Below, in pieces: positions 44,688 through 53,562 of a stretch of DNA of 64,000 nucleotides. The stretch covers positions 1-64,000 of the forward strand of contig JADYYE010000047.1 of NCBI GenBank assembly GCA_020853815.1. The letters are read 5' to 3'. A program made the position numbers and the translations under genes. A model generated the notes under the pieces. It worked only from the letters and a program-made list of their open reading frames with translations. It was not told where the DNA came from and did not search any database. Origin of the DNA: Phycisphaerales bacterium (GTDB taxonomy: Bacteria; Planctomycetota; Phycisphaerae; Phycisphaerales; UBA1924). Position 1 is the first letter of the stretch. Each line of letters opens with the position of its first letter.

Positions 44688-45878
44688 ATGCTCCGCATCG
44701 CCGTGCGAATGCTCCTGGGCGACCCCACCAAGTGGATGGGCGTGGTCTTCGGCGTGCTCGTCTGCACGTTCCTCATCACGCACATGCTCAGCATGTTCCA
44801 CGGCATGATGGAGCGCAGCTACGCCCTCGTCACCGACATCCCGCAGGCCGACGTCTGGGTCATGGACGCCGCGGTGCAGTACGCCGACGAACCGATCGCG
44901 ATGCCGGAGACGGCCTTGGATCGCGTCCGCGGGATCGGGGGCGTCGCCTGGGCCGTCCCCCTGCACACCGCGACGCTGCGGGCGCGCCTGTCGAGCGGCG
45001 CGTTTCAGCCCGTGCTGCTCATCGGCGTGGACGACGCGACGTTGCTGGGCGCGCCGGAGCACATCATCAACAATTCGCCGTGGATCCTGCGCCAGAACGA
45101 GAAGGCGATCGTGGACCACACCAGCGCCGGCACGCTCCTGCGCATGCCGATCTCGCCGCGCGAGGATCTGCCGGGATTCCAGGAACTGGACCTCTCGGGG
45201 CCGACCAGGCCGCTCCGCGTGGGCGACGAGCTGCAGATCAACGACCATCGCGTGGTGGTGGGTGCGTTCGCCGACCTGGGCACGAGATTCCTGTCCAAGC
45301 CGATCGTGTACACGACGTATTCGCGCGCGGTGGCGATCCATCCCAAGGAACGGAACCTGCTGTCGTTCGTGCTCGTGAAGGCCGCGGACGGAGAGGACGC
45401 GGCGGGCCTGGCGCGCCGCATTACGTTGCTGACCGGCCTGCGGGCGCGGACGGCGCGGGAGTTCTGCGACGACACGTACTGGTACTACGTCGAGACGACC
45501 GGCGTGGTGAAGCGGATCGCGATGATCGTGGGGATCGGGGTGGTGACGGGCGTGGCGGTGAGCGCGCTGCTGTTGTATTTGTTCACCAACGAGAACCTGC
45601 GCTACTACGCCGTGCTCAAGGCGCTGGGCGCGTCGAACTGGCTGGTGTTGCTGATGGTTTCGACGCAGGCGGCGTTGGCGGGCTCGACGGGGTATGGGCT
45701 GGGGATCGGGCTTTCCAGCGCGATCGGCACCTTTGCCAAGTCGGACGCCATGCCGTATCGCCTCATGGCGTCGACGATGGTGTTTGCGGCGTGCGCGGTG
45801 CTGCTGGTGGGCGTGGTGTCGGCGACGCTGAGCGCGCGGAAGGTGGTGAGGCTGGAACCGGCGATGGTGTTCAAGTAG
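44688..45878 (+). CDS. FtsX/MacB-type ABC transporter permease
   Basis: This 396-residue protein has one N-terminal helix (about 15-38), a large periplasmic domain (about 40-260; VRGIGGVAWAVPLHTATLRAR) and three C-terminal helices (about 265-290, 310-335, 360-385) with LKALGASNWLVLLM, the FtsX-family signature. MacB/DevC-like permeases work with an ATPase and often an HlyD-like adaptor; neither is adjacent here. The start lies 24 bases after the Fic stop. Substrate unknown; export of a lipid-linked or peptide compound is only a family-level guess. Confidence 0.85.
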   Translation: MLRIAVRMLLGDPTKWMGVVFGVLVCTFLITHMLSMFHGMMERSYALVTDIPQADVWVMDAAVQYADEPIAMPETALDRVRGIGGVAWAVPLHTATLRARLSSGAFQPVLLIGVDDATLLGAPEHIINNSPWILRQNEKAIVDHTSAGTLLRMPISPREDLPGFQELDLSGPTRPLRVGDELQINDHRVVVGAFADLGTRFLSKPIVYTTYSRAVAIHPKERNLLSFVLVKAADGEDAAGLARRITLLTGLRARTAREFCDDTYWYYVETTGVVKRIAMIVGIGVVTGVAVSALLLYLFTNENLRYYAVLKALGASNWLVLLMVSTQAALAGSTGYGLGIGLSSAIGTFAKSDAMPYRLMASTMVFAACAVLLVGVVSATLSARKVVRLEPAMVFK

Positions 45879-46149
45879 GGAATCGCCACCGACGCCGATG
45901 AGAAGACGCGAATTCCGCCGCCGGCGATTCGGGCTCGTCCGAGCCCCACGGTTTCGCCGTTTCGCCCGTGATCGTCGTTCGTGACGTGCCGCCGAGACCG
46001 CGGGCGGCTGTTTGCGCGGCCTCGCGCGCGTTCCGGGCTGGCGCGGAGGGAAAGAAGCGAGCCAAAGACGGGCGGCTCGCGACGCCGTCGGATGGAGAAC
46101 GGCCTTGCGACGCCAGGGCGCGCGGGAGGACGAGGCGGGTAGACACGGG

Positions 46150-47253
46150 TCAATGGTCGCTGGACGTCGTGTCGTGGTTGACGCGAGCGTCCCACCAGGT
46201 GGCGTTGTCGCGGCCGACGCGGCGCGGGCCTTCGACGGGGCGCTCCTCGTGGCACTTGGTGCAGTCGGCGAGCATGAGTTCGTTGCCGCCGCGGTGGCAA
46301 TCGAGGCAGTTGAAGTAGGCGTGGTCGCCTTCGAGCGCGACGCCGGTGCGGGCGTGGTCAAAGCCCAGATCGCCCCAGCGTTTGGCGTGGCACGGGAGGC
46401 AGGCGCCGGTGACGGGGGTGGTGGGATATTCGTTGGGCTTGTGGCAGTCGTTGCAGGCGAGGGCGGCGTGGGCGGGTCGGAGCCACCAGCCGGTGCGCTG
46501 GGCGTGGTCAAAGGCCGGGCGTTCGCGGAGATCGTGGCAGGTGACGCAGCGGTCCTGGGCGTGGCAGTTGTAGCAGCTCTGCTGGCGGTTCACGAGGGGT
46601 CGCTCGGAGACGCCGCCGTGGCACTGGCTGCAGGAGTTGCCGGCGTGGCACTCGACGCACTTGATGCCGAAGCGTTCGGTGTGGTCCTTGTGGTGGAAGG
46701 TGACGGTGGGGATTCCCTTGTGGGCGGTGGTGTAGACGTAGGCGGCGTGCGCCTCGGCGCGGGGCTGGAGGTTGCCGCGGAGGCGGTCGGAGAGGGCGGG
46801 ATTGGCGCGGAAGGTGCCGGAAACGGTGTGGCAGAAGCCGCAGGCGTTTTCGTGGGTCCAGTCGCGGTGGCAGTCGAGGCACTGGCGGTGGTAGGCGCCG
46901 CGCAGGCCCAGCTTGCCGTCGGTGGTGGCGTTTCCGGTGGGCTCGTGGCACTCGCGGCAGGGACGGACGTCGGGCTTGTCGGCGGACTTGGCGTCTTCGG
47001 GAAGCTCGTGGTGGCAGTTGCGGCATTCGCCTTGTATGCCGGACATCTCGACATGGACGCGGTGGTCAAAGCGGACGGAGCCATAGCAGCCCGGGACCTG
47101 ATCGAGCATCACGACGTCGGGGATCTTCTCGACCCTGTCGAGGTTGATCGCGGTGGACGTGTGGGGCTGGGTCTGGGGCTGGGTCTGGGGCTGGGTCTGG
47201 GCGTGGGTTTGGCCGACGAGAAGCAGGACGAGGGTTGCGAGGGCGGCGTTCAT
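46150..47253 (-). CDS. Twelve-haem c-type cytochrome
   Basis: This 367-residue protein has a signal peptide (residues 1-19) and twelve CXXCH motifs: CRNCH, CRECH, CLDCH, CGFCH, CVECH, CSQCH, CYNCH, CVTCH, CNDCH, CLPCH, CLDCH and CTKCH. Several His residues between them could be distal ligands. It is therefore a periplasmic dodecahaem electron carrier. A Gln/Thr/Pro repeat (about 20-33) follows the signal. GGAG 6 bases before the ATG supports the start. It is the last gene of an operon with an NrfD-like and an Fe-S subunit, as in NrfBCD or Geobacter Cbc4 (CbcSTU), but with more haems than NrfB (five). No terminal reductase is encoded nearby. Confidence 0.93.
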   Translation of the reverse strand: MNAALATLVLLLVGQTHAQTQPQTQPQTQPHTSTAINLDRVEKIPDVVMLDQVPGCYGSVRFDHRVHVEMSGIQGECRNCHHELPEDAKSADKPDVRPCRECHEPTGNATTDGKLGLRGAYHRQCLDCHRDWTHENACGFCHTVSGTFRANPALSDRLRGNLQPRAEAHAAYVYTTAHKGIPTVTFHHKDHTERFGIKCVECHAGNSCSQCHGGVSERPLVNRQQSCYNCHAQDRCVTCHDLRERPAFDHAQRTGWWLRPAHAALACNDCHKPNEYPTTPVTGACLPCHAKRWGDLGFDHARTGVALEGDHAYFNCLDCHRGGNELMLADCTKCHEERPVEGPRRVGRDNATWWDARVNHDTTSSDH

Positions 47254-47256
47254 GGT

Positions 47257-48633
47257 TCACTCCTTGACGCCGGCGAGCGCGGGGGTCTCGGCGGCGGGGA
47301 CGGTGGGAGTGATGGGACGAGCGATGGTCTGGGGCGGCATGTCCGCGAGCACGGTCAGGTGAACGTCGTCGTGCGCGCGGGGCGCGTGATGCGCGTGATC
47401 GTCATGGAGCTGCTCGATGACCGGCAGGTTGAGGGCGATGGCGCGGTAGATCATGACGGTGAGGGCGATGGCGCCGAGGGTGACGGCGATCTCGCTGACG
47501 GAGGGGCGGTAGATCGCGCCCCGCTCGAGCGGGGAGTAGGCGAAGAGGAAGACGTTGAGGCGGTTGAAGGCAACGCCGAGCACGACCAGGGCGGCGCCGA
47601 GGAATTGCCAACGGGTCTGGGCACGCAGGCGGCGATTGCTGAAGATGAGGATGGGAACGACCACGCCGAAGAGGACTTCGATCGTGAGCATCTGGGTGTA
47701 GTAGTCGCCGACGAGGAGTCGCGGGAGCTGGCCGCGGAGCGCGAGGTCCGCGATCTTCACCGCGAGGTAGAGGGCGAGCGTGAAGGGGATGAAGCGACCG
47801 AGTTCGGCGAGGAGGTCGCGCTCGCCGGGGAGGCCGAAGGAGCGGTGGGCGATGATGGACTCGAAGATGACCATGGGGTAACCGACAGCGAAGGCGGAAA
47901 GGAGGAAGAGGAGCGGGAGGGCGGGGGTGTGCCAGAGGGCGTCGAGCTTGCCGTAGGTGATGACCATCAGCGTGCCGAGGGAGGACTGGTGCATGCAGGA
48001 GAGCATGATGCCGAGCATGATGAAGATGGTCATAAAGCGACCGAGGGACTTGTCGGCGAATCGGAGGGCGCGATCGACGGGCTGGTTGAGGGCGGCGAGG
48101 CGGCCGGGGAGATGAACGCGGCCGATGAAGCGCTCGCAGGCGACGGGGAGGAACTCGATGTAGAGAACGGAGAGGTAGCACATGACACAGATGGCGACCT
48201 CGAAGAGGACGGAGTTGGGCTGCCAGAAGGGGGGGAGCATGACGTGCCACATGGCCCAGAAGCGTCCGAGGTCGGTGGCGACGCCCAGCGCGACGAAGGT
48301 GTAGCCGAGCATGGCGGTGAGGAGGGCGGGGCGGACGAGCGGGTGGTAGCGCTCGCGGTGGAGGATGTGGGCGAGGAAGGCGGTGGTGAATCCGCCCGCG
48401 GCGAGGGCGACGCCGGTGGCGACGTCGATGCCGATCCAGATGCCCCAGGGGTAGGCGTTGGAGAGGTTGGTGGCGGCACCCAGGCCGAAGAGCATGCGGA
48501 AGAGCCACGCGGCCGCGCCGATCGCGGCGATCGCGGTGACGACCAGCATCCCGGGCGTGAAGTAGCGGCGGCGGGAGTCGGGCGCGGCGAGGGTGGGATG
48601 GTGGAGGATGGGGATGGAGATGGAGGCGCTCAC
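47257..48633 (-). CDS. NrfD/HybB-family quinone-interacting membrane subunit
   Basis: This 458-residue protein has about ten membrane helices and the NrfD-family pattern: WGIWIGIDVATGVALAAGG at about 64-82 and MLSCMHQSSLGTLM near 210, both seen in HybB-like members. These subunits bind menaquinone and pass electrons to or from the Fe-S partner. The soluble tail (about 410-458) is His- and Pro-rich. Its first codons overlap the Fe-S gene by ATGA, and it ends 3 bases before the cytochrome start codon, so all three are made together. Confidence 0.92.
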   Translation of the reverse strand: MSASISIPILHHPTLAAPDSRRRYFTPGMLVVTAIAAIGAAAWLFRMLFGLGAATNLSNAYPWGIWIGIDVATGVALAAGGFTTAFLAHILHRERYHPLVRPALLTAMLGYTFVALGVATDLGRFWAMWHVMLPPFWQPNSVLFEVAICVMCYLSVLYIEFLPVACERFIGRVHLPGRLAALNQPVDRALRFADKSLGRFMTIFIMLGIMLSCMHQSSLGTLMVITYGKLDALWHTPALPLLFLLSAFAVGYPMVIFESIIAHRSFGLPGERDLLAELGRFIPFTLALYLAVKIADLALRGQLPRLLVGDYYTQMLTIEVLFGVVVPILIFSNRRLRAQTRWQFLGAALVVLGVAFNRLNVFLFAYSPLERGAIYRPSVSEIAVTLGAIALTVMIYRAIALNLPVIEQLHDDHAHHAPRAHDDVHLTVLADMPPQTIARPITPTVPAAETPALAGVKE

Positions 48634-49601
48634 GCGTGACCTCCCTTGCGGGTGAGGAAGTGGAGTGTGGTGAGGATGGCGGCGATGGCGAGCGGTCCGG
48701 CGGCGCCCTTGAAGATGGCGTGCTGGATGCGCTCGGTGCGTTCGGCGGGGCTCTTGTCGGGGAGCTTGGGCAGGCCGAGGTCGACGAGCTGCTCGAAGGG
48801 GCGCGCGGAGAGGTAGAGCCAGGAGGTTCCGCCGCCTTCGGTCTCGCCGTAGACGCGATCGACGTAGCGATCGGGGTGGGCGGCGATGCGTTCATGGGCG
48901 ATGCGGAGGAGGTCTTCGCGCCGGCCGTATTGGAGCGCTTCGACGGGGCAGATCTCGACGCAGGCGGGGAGTTTTCCCTCGCGGGTGCGGTGGAGGCACA
49001 GCTCGCACTTGCGGACGCGCGGGGTGAAGCGGCGATCGTACTCGTAGGTAAGGCGTTCGAAGGGGCAGGCGATCATGCAGTAGCGGCAGCCGATGCACTT
49101 GGAGGCGTCGTAGGTGACGGGGCCTTCGGGGCTCTTTTCCATCGCGCCAACGAGGCAGGCGGAGACGCACGGCGGGTATTCGCAGTGCATGCACTGAACC
49201 TTGGCGAAAATCGGCGGGTCCGCGGGGCTCGGGTCCGCCAGGGGGTTCCGCGTCGCGTTGACGACGCAGAACTGGTCGGTGCGCGGGCGGCGAAGAGTCG
49301 CGAACACGGACTGGTCGTCGCACTCTTCGAGCTTGCCGTGCGGGTTGTTGTTGGCGTCGTTGCACGCCCACTCGCAGCGCCGGCAGCCGACGCAGCGGGA
49401 GAGGTCAACCAGCACCCCCATGCGCCCCTCGCTCAGTTTGGCGGCGCCGTCCGCGCCGCTGCTCGCGAGGGCTTTACCTCCGACCGTCAGCGCCGTGAGC
49501 GCGGCGCCAACTCTGAGAAATCCGCGGCGGCTCGTGTCGGTCGGGGCCTGAACGCTGCTTCCGCTCTTCGGGGTGATTTGACTGGAAGTGCGAGCGTTCA
49601 T
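48630..49601 (-). CDS. Tat-exported 4x[4Fe-4S] ferredoxin-like subunit (HybA/NrfC type)
   Basis: This 323-residue protein has a twin-arginine signal (SRRGFLRVGAALTALTVGG). Four Cys groups can bind 4Fe-4S clusters: CVGCRRCEWAC, CMHCEYPPCVSAC, CIGCRYCMIACP and a split CELC...CVEICP. A C-terminal hydrophobic segment (GPLAIAAILTTLHFL) would anchor it, as in HybA. It would relay electrons between the NrfD-like subunit and the multihaem cytochrome on the outside of the inner membrane. GGAGG 6 bases upstream supports ATG 49601. It is second in the operon. Confidence 0.93.
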   Translation of the reverse strand: MNARTSSQITPKSGSSVQAPTDTSRRGFLRVGAALTALTVGGKALASSGADGAAKLSEGRMGVLVDLSRCVGCRRCEWACNDANNNPHGKLEECDDQSVFATLRRPRTDQFCVVNATRNPLADPSPADPPIFAKVQCMHCEYPPCVSACLVGAMEKSPEGPVTYDASKCIGCRYCMIACPFERLTYEYDRRFTPRVRKCELCLHRTREGKLPACVEICPVEALQYGRREDLLRIAHERIAAHPDRYVDRVYGETEGGGTSWLYLSARPFEQLVDLGLPKLPDKSPAERTERIQHAIFKGAAGPLAIAAILTTLHFLTRKGGHA

Positions 49602-49651
49602 CGGAGTCCTCCCGAGCGATTGACCAAGCCGCCGAGGCGAAGAACGCGCGT

Positions 49652-50050
49652 CTAGCGGGTGTGAAGGACATGGCCACTGGCGGCGAAGACGCGCCACAGG
49701 CCGATCAGGAAGAGCGCCACGCCGGCGACGATGAGGAGCGCGGCGACGGTGCCCTGCATGACGAAGAGGACGACCGCCAGGAGCGGGAGGCTGACGATCA
49801 TCGCGACGCCGAGGGCCAGTTCGCGGATCGCGTGGCGCCAGCGTGGGCTGAGGGTTGGCTCGATCATGTGCCACGCGGCGATGGTGACGGCGACGGCGAC
49901 GCAGACGGCGAAGGCGGCGATGAGCGTGCCGCGCATCAGCACGGCGGCGATTCCGAGCACGGGCATGCAGACGACGAGCGCGAGTCCGAGGGCGGTGGGA
50001 GCGACGTACTCGCGGAGCAGCTTGTGCTGGGTGGTTCCGAGGTGTGCCAT
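49652..50050 (-). CDS. Small four-helix membrane protein of the redox operon
   Basis: This 132-residue protein has four hydrophobic helices (about 15-38, 41-62, 78-98, 101-122). No family is recognised and no haem-binding motif is present, although a few His residues occur (for example AAWHMIEP). It is the first gene behind the sigma-54 promoter and lies 50 bases before the Fe-S subunit, so it probably belongs to the same complex or its assembly. GGAG 6 bases before the ATG supports the start; longer readings would run into the promoter. Confidence 0.75.
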   Translation of the reverse strand: MAHLGTTQHKLLREYVAPTALGLALVVCMPVLGIAAVLMRGTLIAAFAVCVAVAVTIAAWHMIEPTLSPRWRHAIRELALGVAMIVSLPLLAVVLFVMQGTVAALLIVAGVALFLIGLWRVFAASGHVLHTR

Positions 50051-50093
50051 GGGAGGCTCCTCTGTGAAAGACTGGTGAGTGCTGGGAGTCGAT

Positions 50094-50108
50094 GCAATCG
50101 CGGGGCCA
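50094..50108 (-). promoter_or_regulatory. Sigma-54 (-24/-12) promoter of the redox operon
   Basis: On the minus strand TGGCCCCGCGATTGC has GG and GC exactly 10 bases apart and matches the TGGCAC-N5-TTGC consensus closely, with A after the final GC. The predicted start is near 50082, giving a leader of 32 bases to the first ATG. The divergent regulator is of the sigma-54 activator class. Confidence 0.8.
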
Positions 50109-50179
50109 AATCGGAATGGCCCGCGGGGAGTGGGGAACGCGGGTATGCGCGTTCGACGATGGGGTGGTGTTGTTGAAAT

Positions 50180-50196
50180 CCGCAACGCGGTTGCGG
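50180..50196. promoter_or_regulatory. Palindromic activator-site candidate
   Basis: CCGCAAC-GCG-GTTGCGG is a perfect inverted repeat with 7-bp arms, centred about 106 bp upstream of the predicted sigma-54 start. This is a usual distance for an NtrC-type enhancer site. A second inverted repeat, GTGTTT-GTGATG-AAACAC, lies at 50369-50386, nearer the kinase gene. Apart from these and the promoter, the 411-base gap (50051-50461) shows no gene. Confidence 0.6.
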
Positions 50197-50461
50197 AATT
50201 CAGCGCTGAGGACCACGGCCGCGGCGACTGGTGGCTGCGAGCGACGACGGCTCGATGGCAGGAACCGATTGCGGGGTGGATCGCGATCGCGTGCCGCGCG
50301 TCGGAGGAGCACGTGGCCGCGCTTTCAGCAAGGGGTTTGCACGAACGGAGACCTTGCGGGCGCGCGAGGTGTTTGTGATGAAACACTCAACAGCTTGGGT
50401 AGACGGCGGATCGGTCGGGGTCGAATAATACGGACATTCGAGTCCTCATGGCTGGTGCGCG

Positions 50462-52171
50462 ATGTTTACCAAGCCCGGACTGCTTGCCCGTTCGCTGGAG
50501 TTGCGGCTGCTGGTGCCGCTGGCGATCACGATCGCGGTGGCGTTGGCGCTGCACGCGGCGATCGGGTATTGGGGGGTGCGCGAGGAACTCCGGCGCTTCA
50601 TCAGGGCGGACCTGGCGCGTTCGACCTCGCTGATCCGCAGCGCGACGCACGACGGGATGCTCCTGAACCGGCTGGATGAAGTTCAATCGCGGATCGAGAC
50701 CCTGGGCTCGTCGGAGGGATTCACGGCGATCCGCGTGTACGCCAAGGACGGGCGGATCGCGCTGACCGCCGACACGGGCGAACGCGGGCGGGTGGTGCCG
50801 ATCACGAGCCATGAGTGCGTGGTGTGCCACGTCAACGGCGAGCGTGCGGGCCCGAAGGTGCTCCGCAACGCCGACATGCCGGTGCTGGGGGACGGGCACG
50901 AGGGACAGCGTTCGTTGAGCGTGATCATGAACGAGCGCGGCTGTTCGTCGCTGGAGTGTCACCCGCCGCCGGCGCACCGACCGGTGCTGGGGGTGCTGGA
51001 CGTGCAGATGACGATGGCGCCGTTCGACGAGGCGATCAGCCGGGCGCGTCAGCAGCTGGGGACGACGACGATCCTGCTCATCATGACGGCGGGGTTGATC
51101 GTCGCGCTCTTCATCCGTCGGCTGATCCACGAGCCGGTGGAGCGGCTGCACGAGGGGACGCGGCGGATCGCGGGCGGAGACCTTCACACGCGGATCGAAG
51201 TGACGGGGCATCACGACCTGGCGCAGCTGGCGGGCGCGTTCAACGGGATGATCAACGACCTTCGCGGGGCGCGTGAGGAACTGGCCGAGTGGTCGCGGAC
51301 GCTGGAGCGGCGCGTCGAGGAGAAGACACGCGAGCTCCGCGAGGCCCAGAAGCGCATGACGCAGGTGGAGACGATGGCGTCGCTGGGCAAGCTTTCGGCG
51401 ACGGTGGCGCACGAGCTGAACAACCCTCTCAGCGGGATCTTGGCGTATGCGCGCCTGTCGCGCCGCGAGCTGGGCGAGCTGGCGATCGAGCCGGGGAGCG
51501 TGGCGCCGATCGACGGCTACCTGGCCCTGATCGACCGTGAATCGGTGCGCTGCGGCGAGATCGTGAAGAACCTGCTGGTTTTCGCGCGCGGGCAGAGCGT
51601 GCGCACGACGATGGCGAGCATCAACGAGATCGTGGAGAACAGCCTGATGCTGGTGCGGCATCACCTGGAGATGCACCGGGTTCGCCTGGAGGCGACGCTG
51701 CTTTCGGGCGATCCGACGATCGTCGCCGAGCGGGGGCGGGTCCAGCAGGCGGTGCTGGCGCTCCTGATGAACGCGATCGAGGCGATGCACGGGCTGAAGG
51801 ATCGCGAGGCGGTGCTGCGTGTTCGGGTGGAGGGCGATGACGAGCGCGTGGTGCTGAGCATCGAGGACACGGGGGTCGGCATCGAGCCCGAGCTTGTGCC
51901 GCACATCTTCGAGCCGTTCGTCACGACCAAGGGCGAGACGAGCGGGGTTGGGCTTGGGCTGGCGGTGGTGTACGGCGTGGTGCACGGGCATGGCGGGGAG
52001 ATCACGGTGCGATCGACACCGGGGGTGGGCACGGCGTTCACGCTGTGGCTGCCGCGCCGGCGCGGTGAGGCGTCGATCGAACTGGCGGCGGGCGAGGGAG
52101 TTGTTTCCGGCGCTCGACCTCAGGCTGTCGCGGCGGGTACGGGTGGATCCTGTGAGAGGGGTGGCGCATGA
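50462..52171 (+). CDS. Sensor histidine kinase with haem-c motifs in the sensor domain
   Basis: This 569-residue protein has membrane helices at about 15-35 and 201-219 enclosing a periplasmic domain. That domain carries CVVCH (119-123), a c-type haem motif, and CSSLECH (161-167), a CX4CH variant. A HAMP linker, a coiled coil and the kinase core follow: phospho-acceptor His317 in VAHELNNPLSG, then NAIEAM, EDTGVGIEPE and GVGLGLAVV for ATP. It probably senses redox state or a haem ligand (oxygen, NO and similar) in the periplasm. The stop overlaps the regulator start (ATGA). It is divergent from the multihaem operon that it likely controls. Confidence 0.9.
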   Translation: MFTKPGLLARSLELRLLVPLAITIAVALALHAAIGYWGVREELRRFIRADLARSTSLIRSATHDGMLLNRLDEVQSRIETLGSSEGFTAIRVYAKDGRIALTADTGERGRVVPITSHECVVCHVNGERAGPKVLRNADMPVLGDGHEGQRSLSVIMNERGCSSLECHPPPAHRPVLGVLDVQMTMAPFDEAISRARQQLGTTTILLIMTAGLIVALFIRRLIHEPVERLHEGTRRIAGGDLHTRIEVTGHHDLAQLAGAFNGMINDLRGAREELAEWSRTLERRVEEKTRELREAQKRMTQVETMASLGKLSATVAHELNNPLSGILAYARLSRRELGELAIEPGSVAPIDGYLALIDRESVRCGEIVKNLLVFARGQSVRTTMASINEIVENSLMLVRHHLEMHRVRLEATLLSGDPTIVAERGRVQQAVLALLMNAIEAMHGLKDREAVLRVRVEGDDERVVLSIEDTGVGIEPELVPHIFEPFVTTKGETSGVGLGLAVVYGVVHGHGGEITVRSTPGVGTAFTLWLPRRRGEASIELAAGEGVVSGARPQAVAAGTGGSCERGGA

Positions 52172-53562
52172 AGCCCGAGCGTCCGGCGATTTTGGTGGTG
52201 GACGACGAGTTCAGCGTGCGTGATTCGCTGAGCCGATGGCTGGGGAAGGACGGATTTGAGGCCGTGCCCGCGGCGAGCGCGGAGGCGGCGCTCGGGCTGG
52301 CGGGGCATCGCGGGTTCGACGCGGCGGTGGTCGATGTGCGCATGCCGGGGATGGACGGCCTGGAGCTTCAGGCGGCGCTGCACGCGATCGACCCGGCGAT
52401 GGAGGTGGTGGTGATCACCGCGTTCGGCTCGGTGGAGACGGCGGTGCGGGCGCTGAAGGACGGCGCGTTCGACTACCTCACCAAGCCGATCGATCCCGCG
52501 GAGCTGAGCCACCTCTTGAAGCGCGCGGTCGAGAAGCGGCGCATGGCCAGCGAGAATCAGAACCTCAAGCGCCTGATCGACGAGATGGTGTCGGTCGACA
52601 CGATCGTGGGCGAGAGCGACGCGATCCGGGGCGTCATCGAGCTGATCGGGCGAGTGGCGCCGACCGACGCGACGGTGCTCATCACGGGCGAGAGCGGCAC
52701 GGGCAAGGAGCTCATCGCCCGCGCCATCCACGCCAACAGCCCGCGGCGCTACGCGCCCATGATCCCGGTCAACTGCGGCGCGATCGCCGAATCGCTGCTG
52801 GAGAGCGAGCTCTTCGGGCACGAGAAGGGCGCGTTCACCAACGCGACGCAGCGCCGGCGCGGCAAGATCGAAATGGCCGACGGCGGGACGCTTTTCCTCG
52901 ACGAGATCGGCTCGATCCCGGAGCGGATGCAGGTCGAGTTGCTGCGGGTGCTGGAGGACAAGAGCTTCACGCGCGTGGGCGGGCAGGACCAGGTCCGCGT
53001 GGATTTTCGAGTGATCGGCGCGACGAACGAGTCGCTGGAGGCCGCGGTGCGGGCGGGGAAGTTCCGCCAGGACCTGTTCTATCGGATCAACGTGTTCACG
53101 ATCGAGGCGCCGCCGCTGCGCCGGCGGGCAGACGACATCCCGCTCTTGGCGCGTCACTTCGTGGAGCGATTCGCACGGCAGATGGACCGCAAGATCACGG
53201 GGATCAGCCCCGAGGCGATGCGTCGCCTGGAGGAGCACGACTGGCCCGGCAACGTGCGCGAGCTGTGCAACGCGATCGAACGGGCGATGGTGGTCGGTCG
53301 GCCGCCCGAGATCAGGCCCGAGGACCTGCCGCTCACGGCGCCCCGTGCGGCGGTGGTGATGCCAGCGTGCGACGACTCGCTCGAAGAAATCGAGCGGCGC
53401 CACATCCAGGGCGTGCTGGAGCGCACGGGATGGAACATCGCTCGGGCGGCCCACATCCTGCGGATCGATCGCGTGACGGTGTACAACAAAATCCGCAAGT
53501 TCGGGCTCGGCCGCGACGGCGCGGCCAAACAGCCCGCCGGCGAGGGCGCGTCGGCGAGATAG
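52168..53562 (+). CDS. NtrC-family sigma-54-dependent response regulator
   Basis: This 464-residue protein has a receiver domain (Asp56 in VVDVRMPG), an AAA+ domain with Walker A GESGTGKE (174-181) and GGTLFLDEIGS, and a Fis-type helix-turn-helix at the C-terminus (NIARAAHILRIDRVTVYNKIRKFG). The loop that contacts sigma-54 reads GAFTNA (221-226) in place of GAFTGA; the fifth residue is the only change. It overlaps the sensor kinase gene, so they are a cognate pair. A sigma-54 promoter and a palindrome lie before the divergent redox operon, the likely target. Confidence 0.93.
   Translation: MKPERPAILVVDDEFSVRDSLSRWLGKDGFEAVPAASAEAALGLAGHRGFDAAVVDVRMPGMDGLELQAALHAIDPAMEVVVITAFGSVETAVRALKDGAFDYLTKPIDPAELSHLLKRAVEKRRMASENQNLKRLIDEMVSVDTIVGESDAIRGVIELIGRVAPTDATVLITGESGTGKELIARAIHANSPRRYAPMIPVNCGAIAESLLESELFGHEKGAFTNATQRRRGKIEMADGGTLFLDEIGSIPERMQVELLRVLEDKSFTRVGGQDQVRVDFRVIGATNESLEAAVRAGKFRQDLFYRINVFTIEAPPLRRRADDIPLLARHFVERFARQMDRKITGISPEAMRRLEEHDWPGNVRELCNAIERAMVVGRPPEIRPEDLPLTAPRAAVVMPACDDSLEEIERRHIQGVLERTGWNIARAAHILRIDRVTVYNKIRKFGLGRDGAAKQPAGEGASAR

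Noticed and set aside
45938-45951. GGCTCG-TC-CGAGCC hairpin as a terminator of the permease gene
   Set aside because: The stem has only 6 bp with a 2-base loop and no T-run follows.
46012-48639. Long plus-strand open frame antisense to the cytochrome and NrfD-like genes
   Set aside because: The opposite strand has twelve CXXCH motifs, a signal peptide, ribosome sites and coupled genes. The plus-strand product is repetitive and matches nothing.
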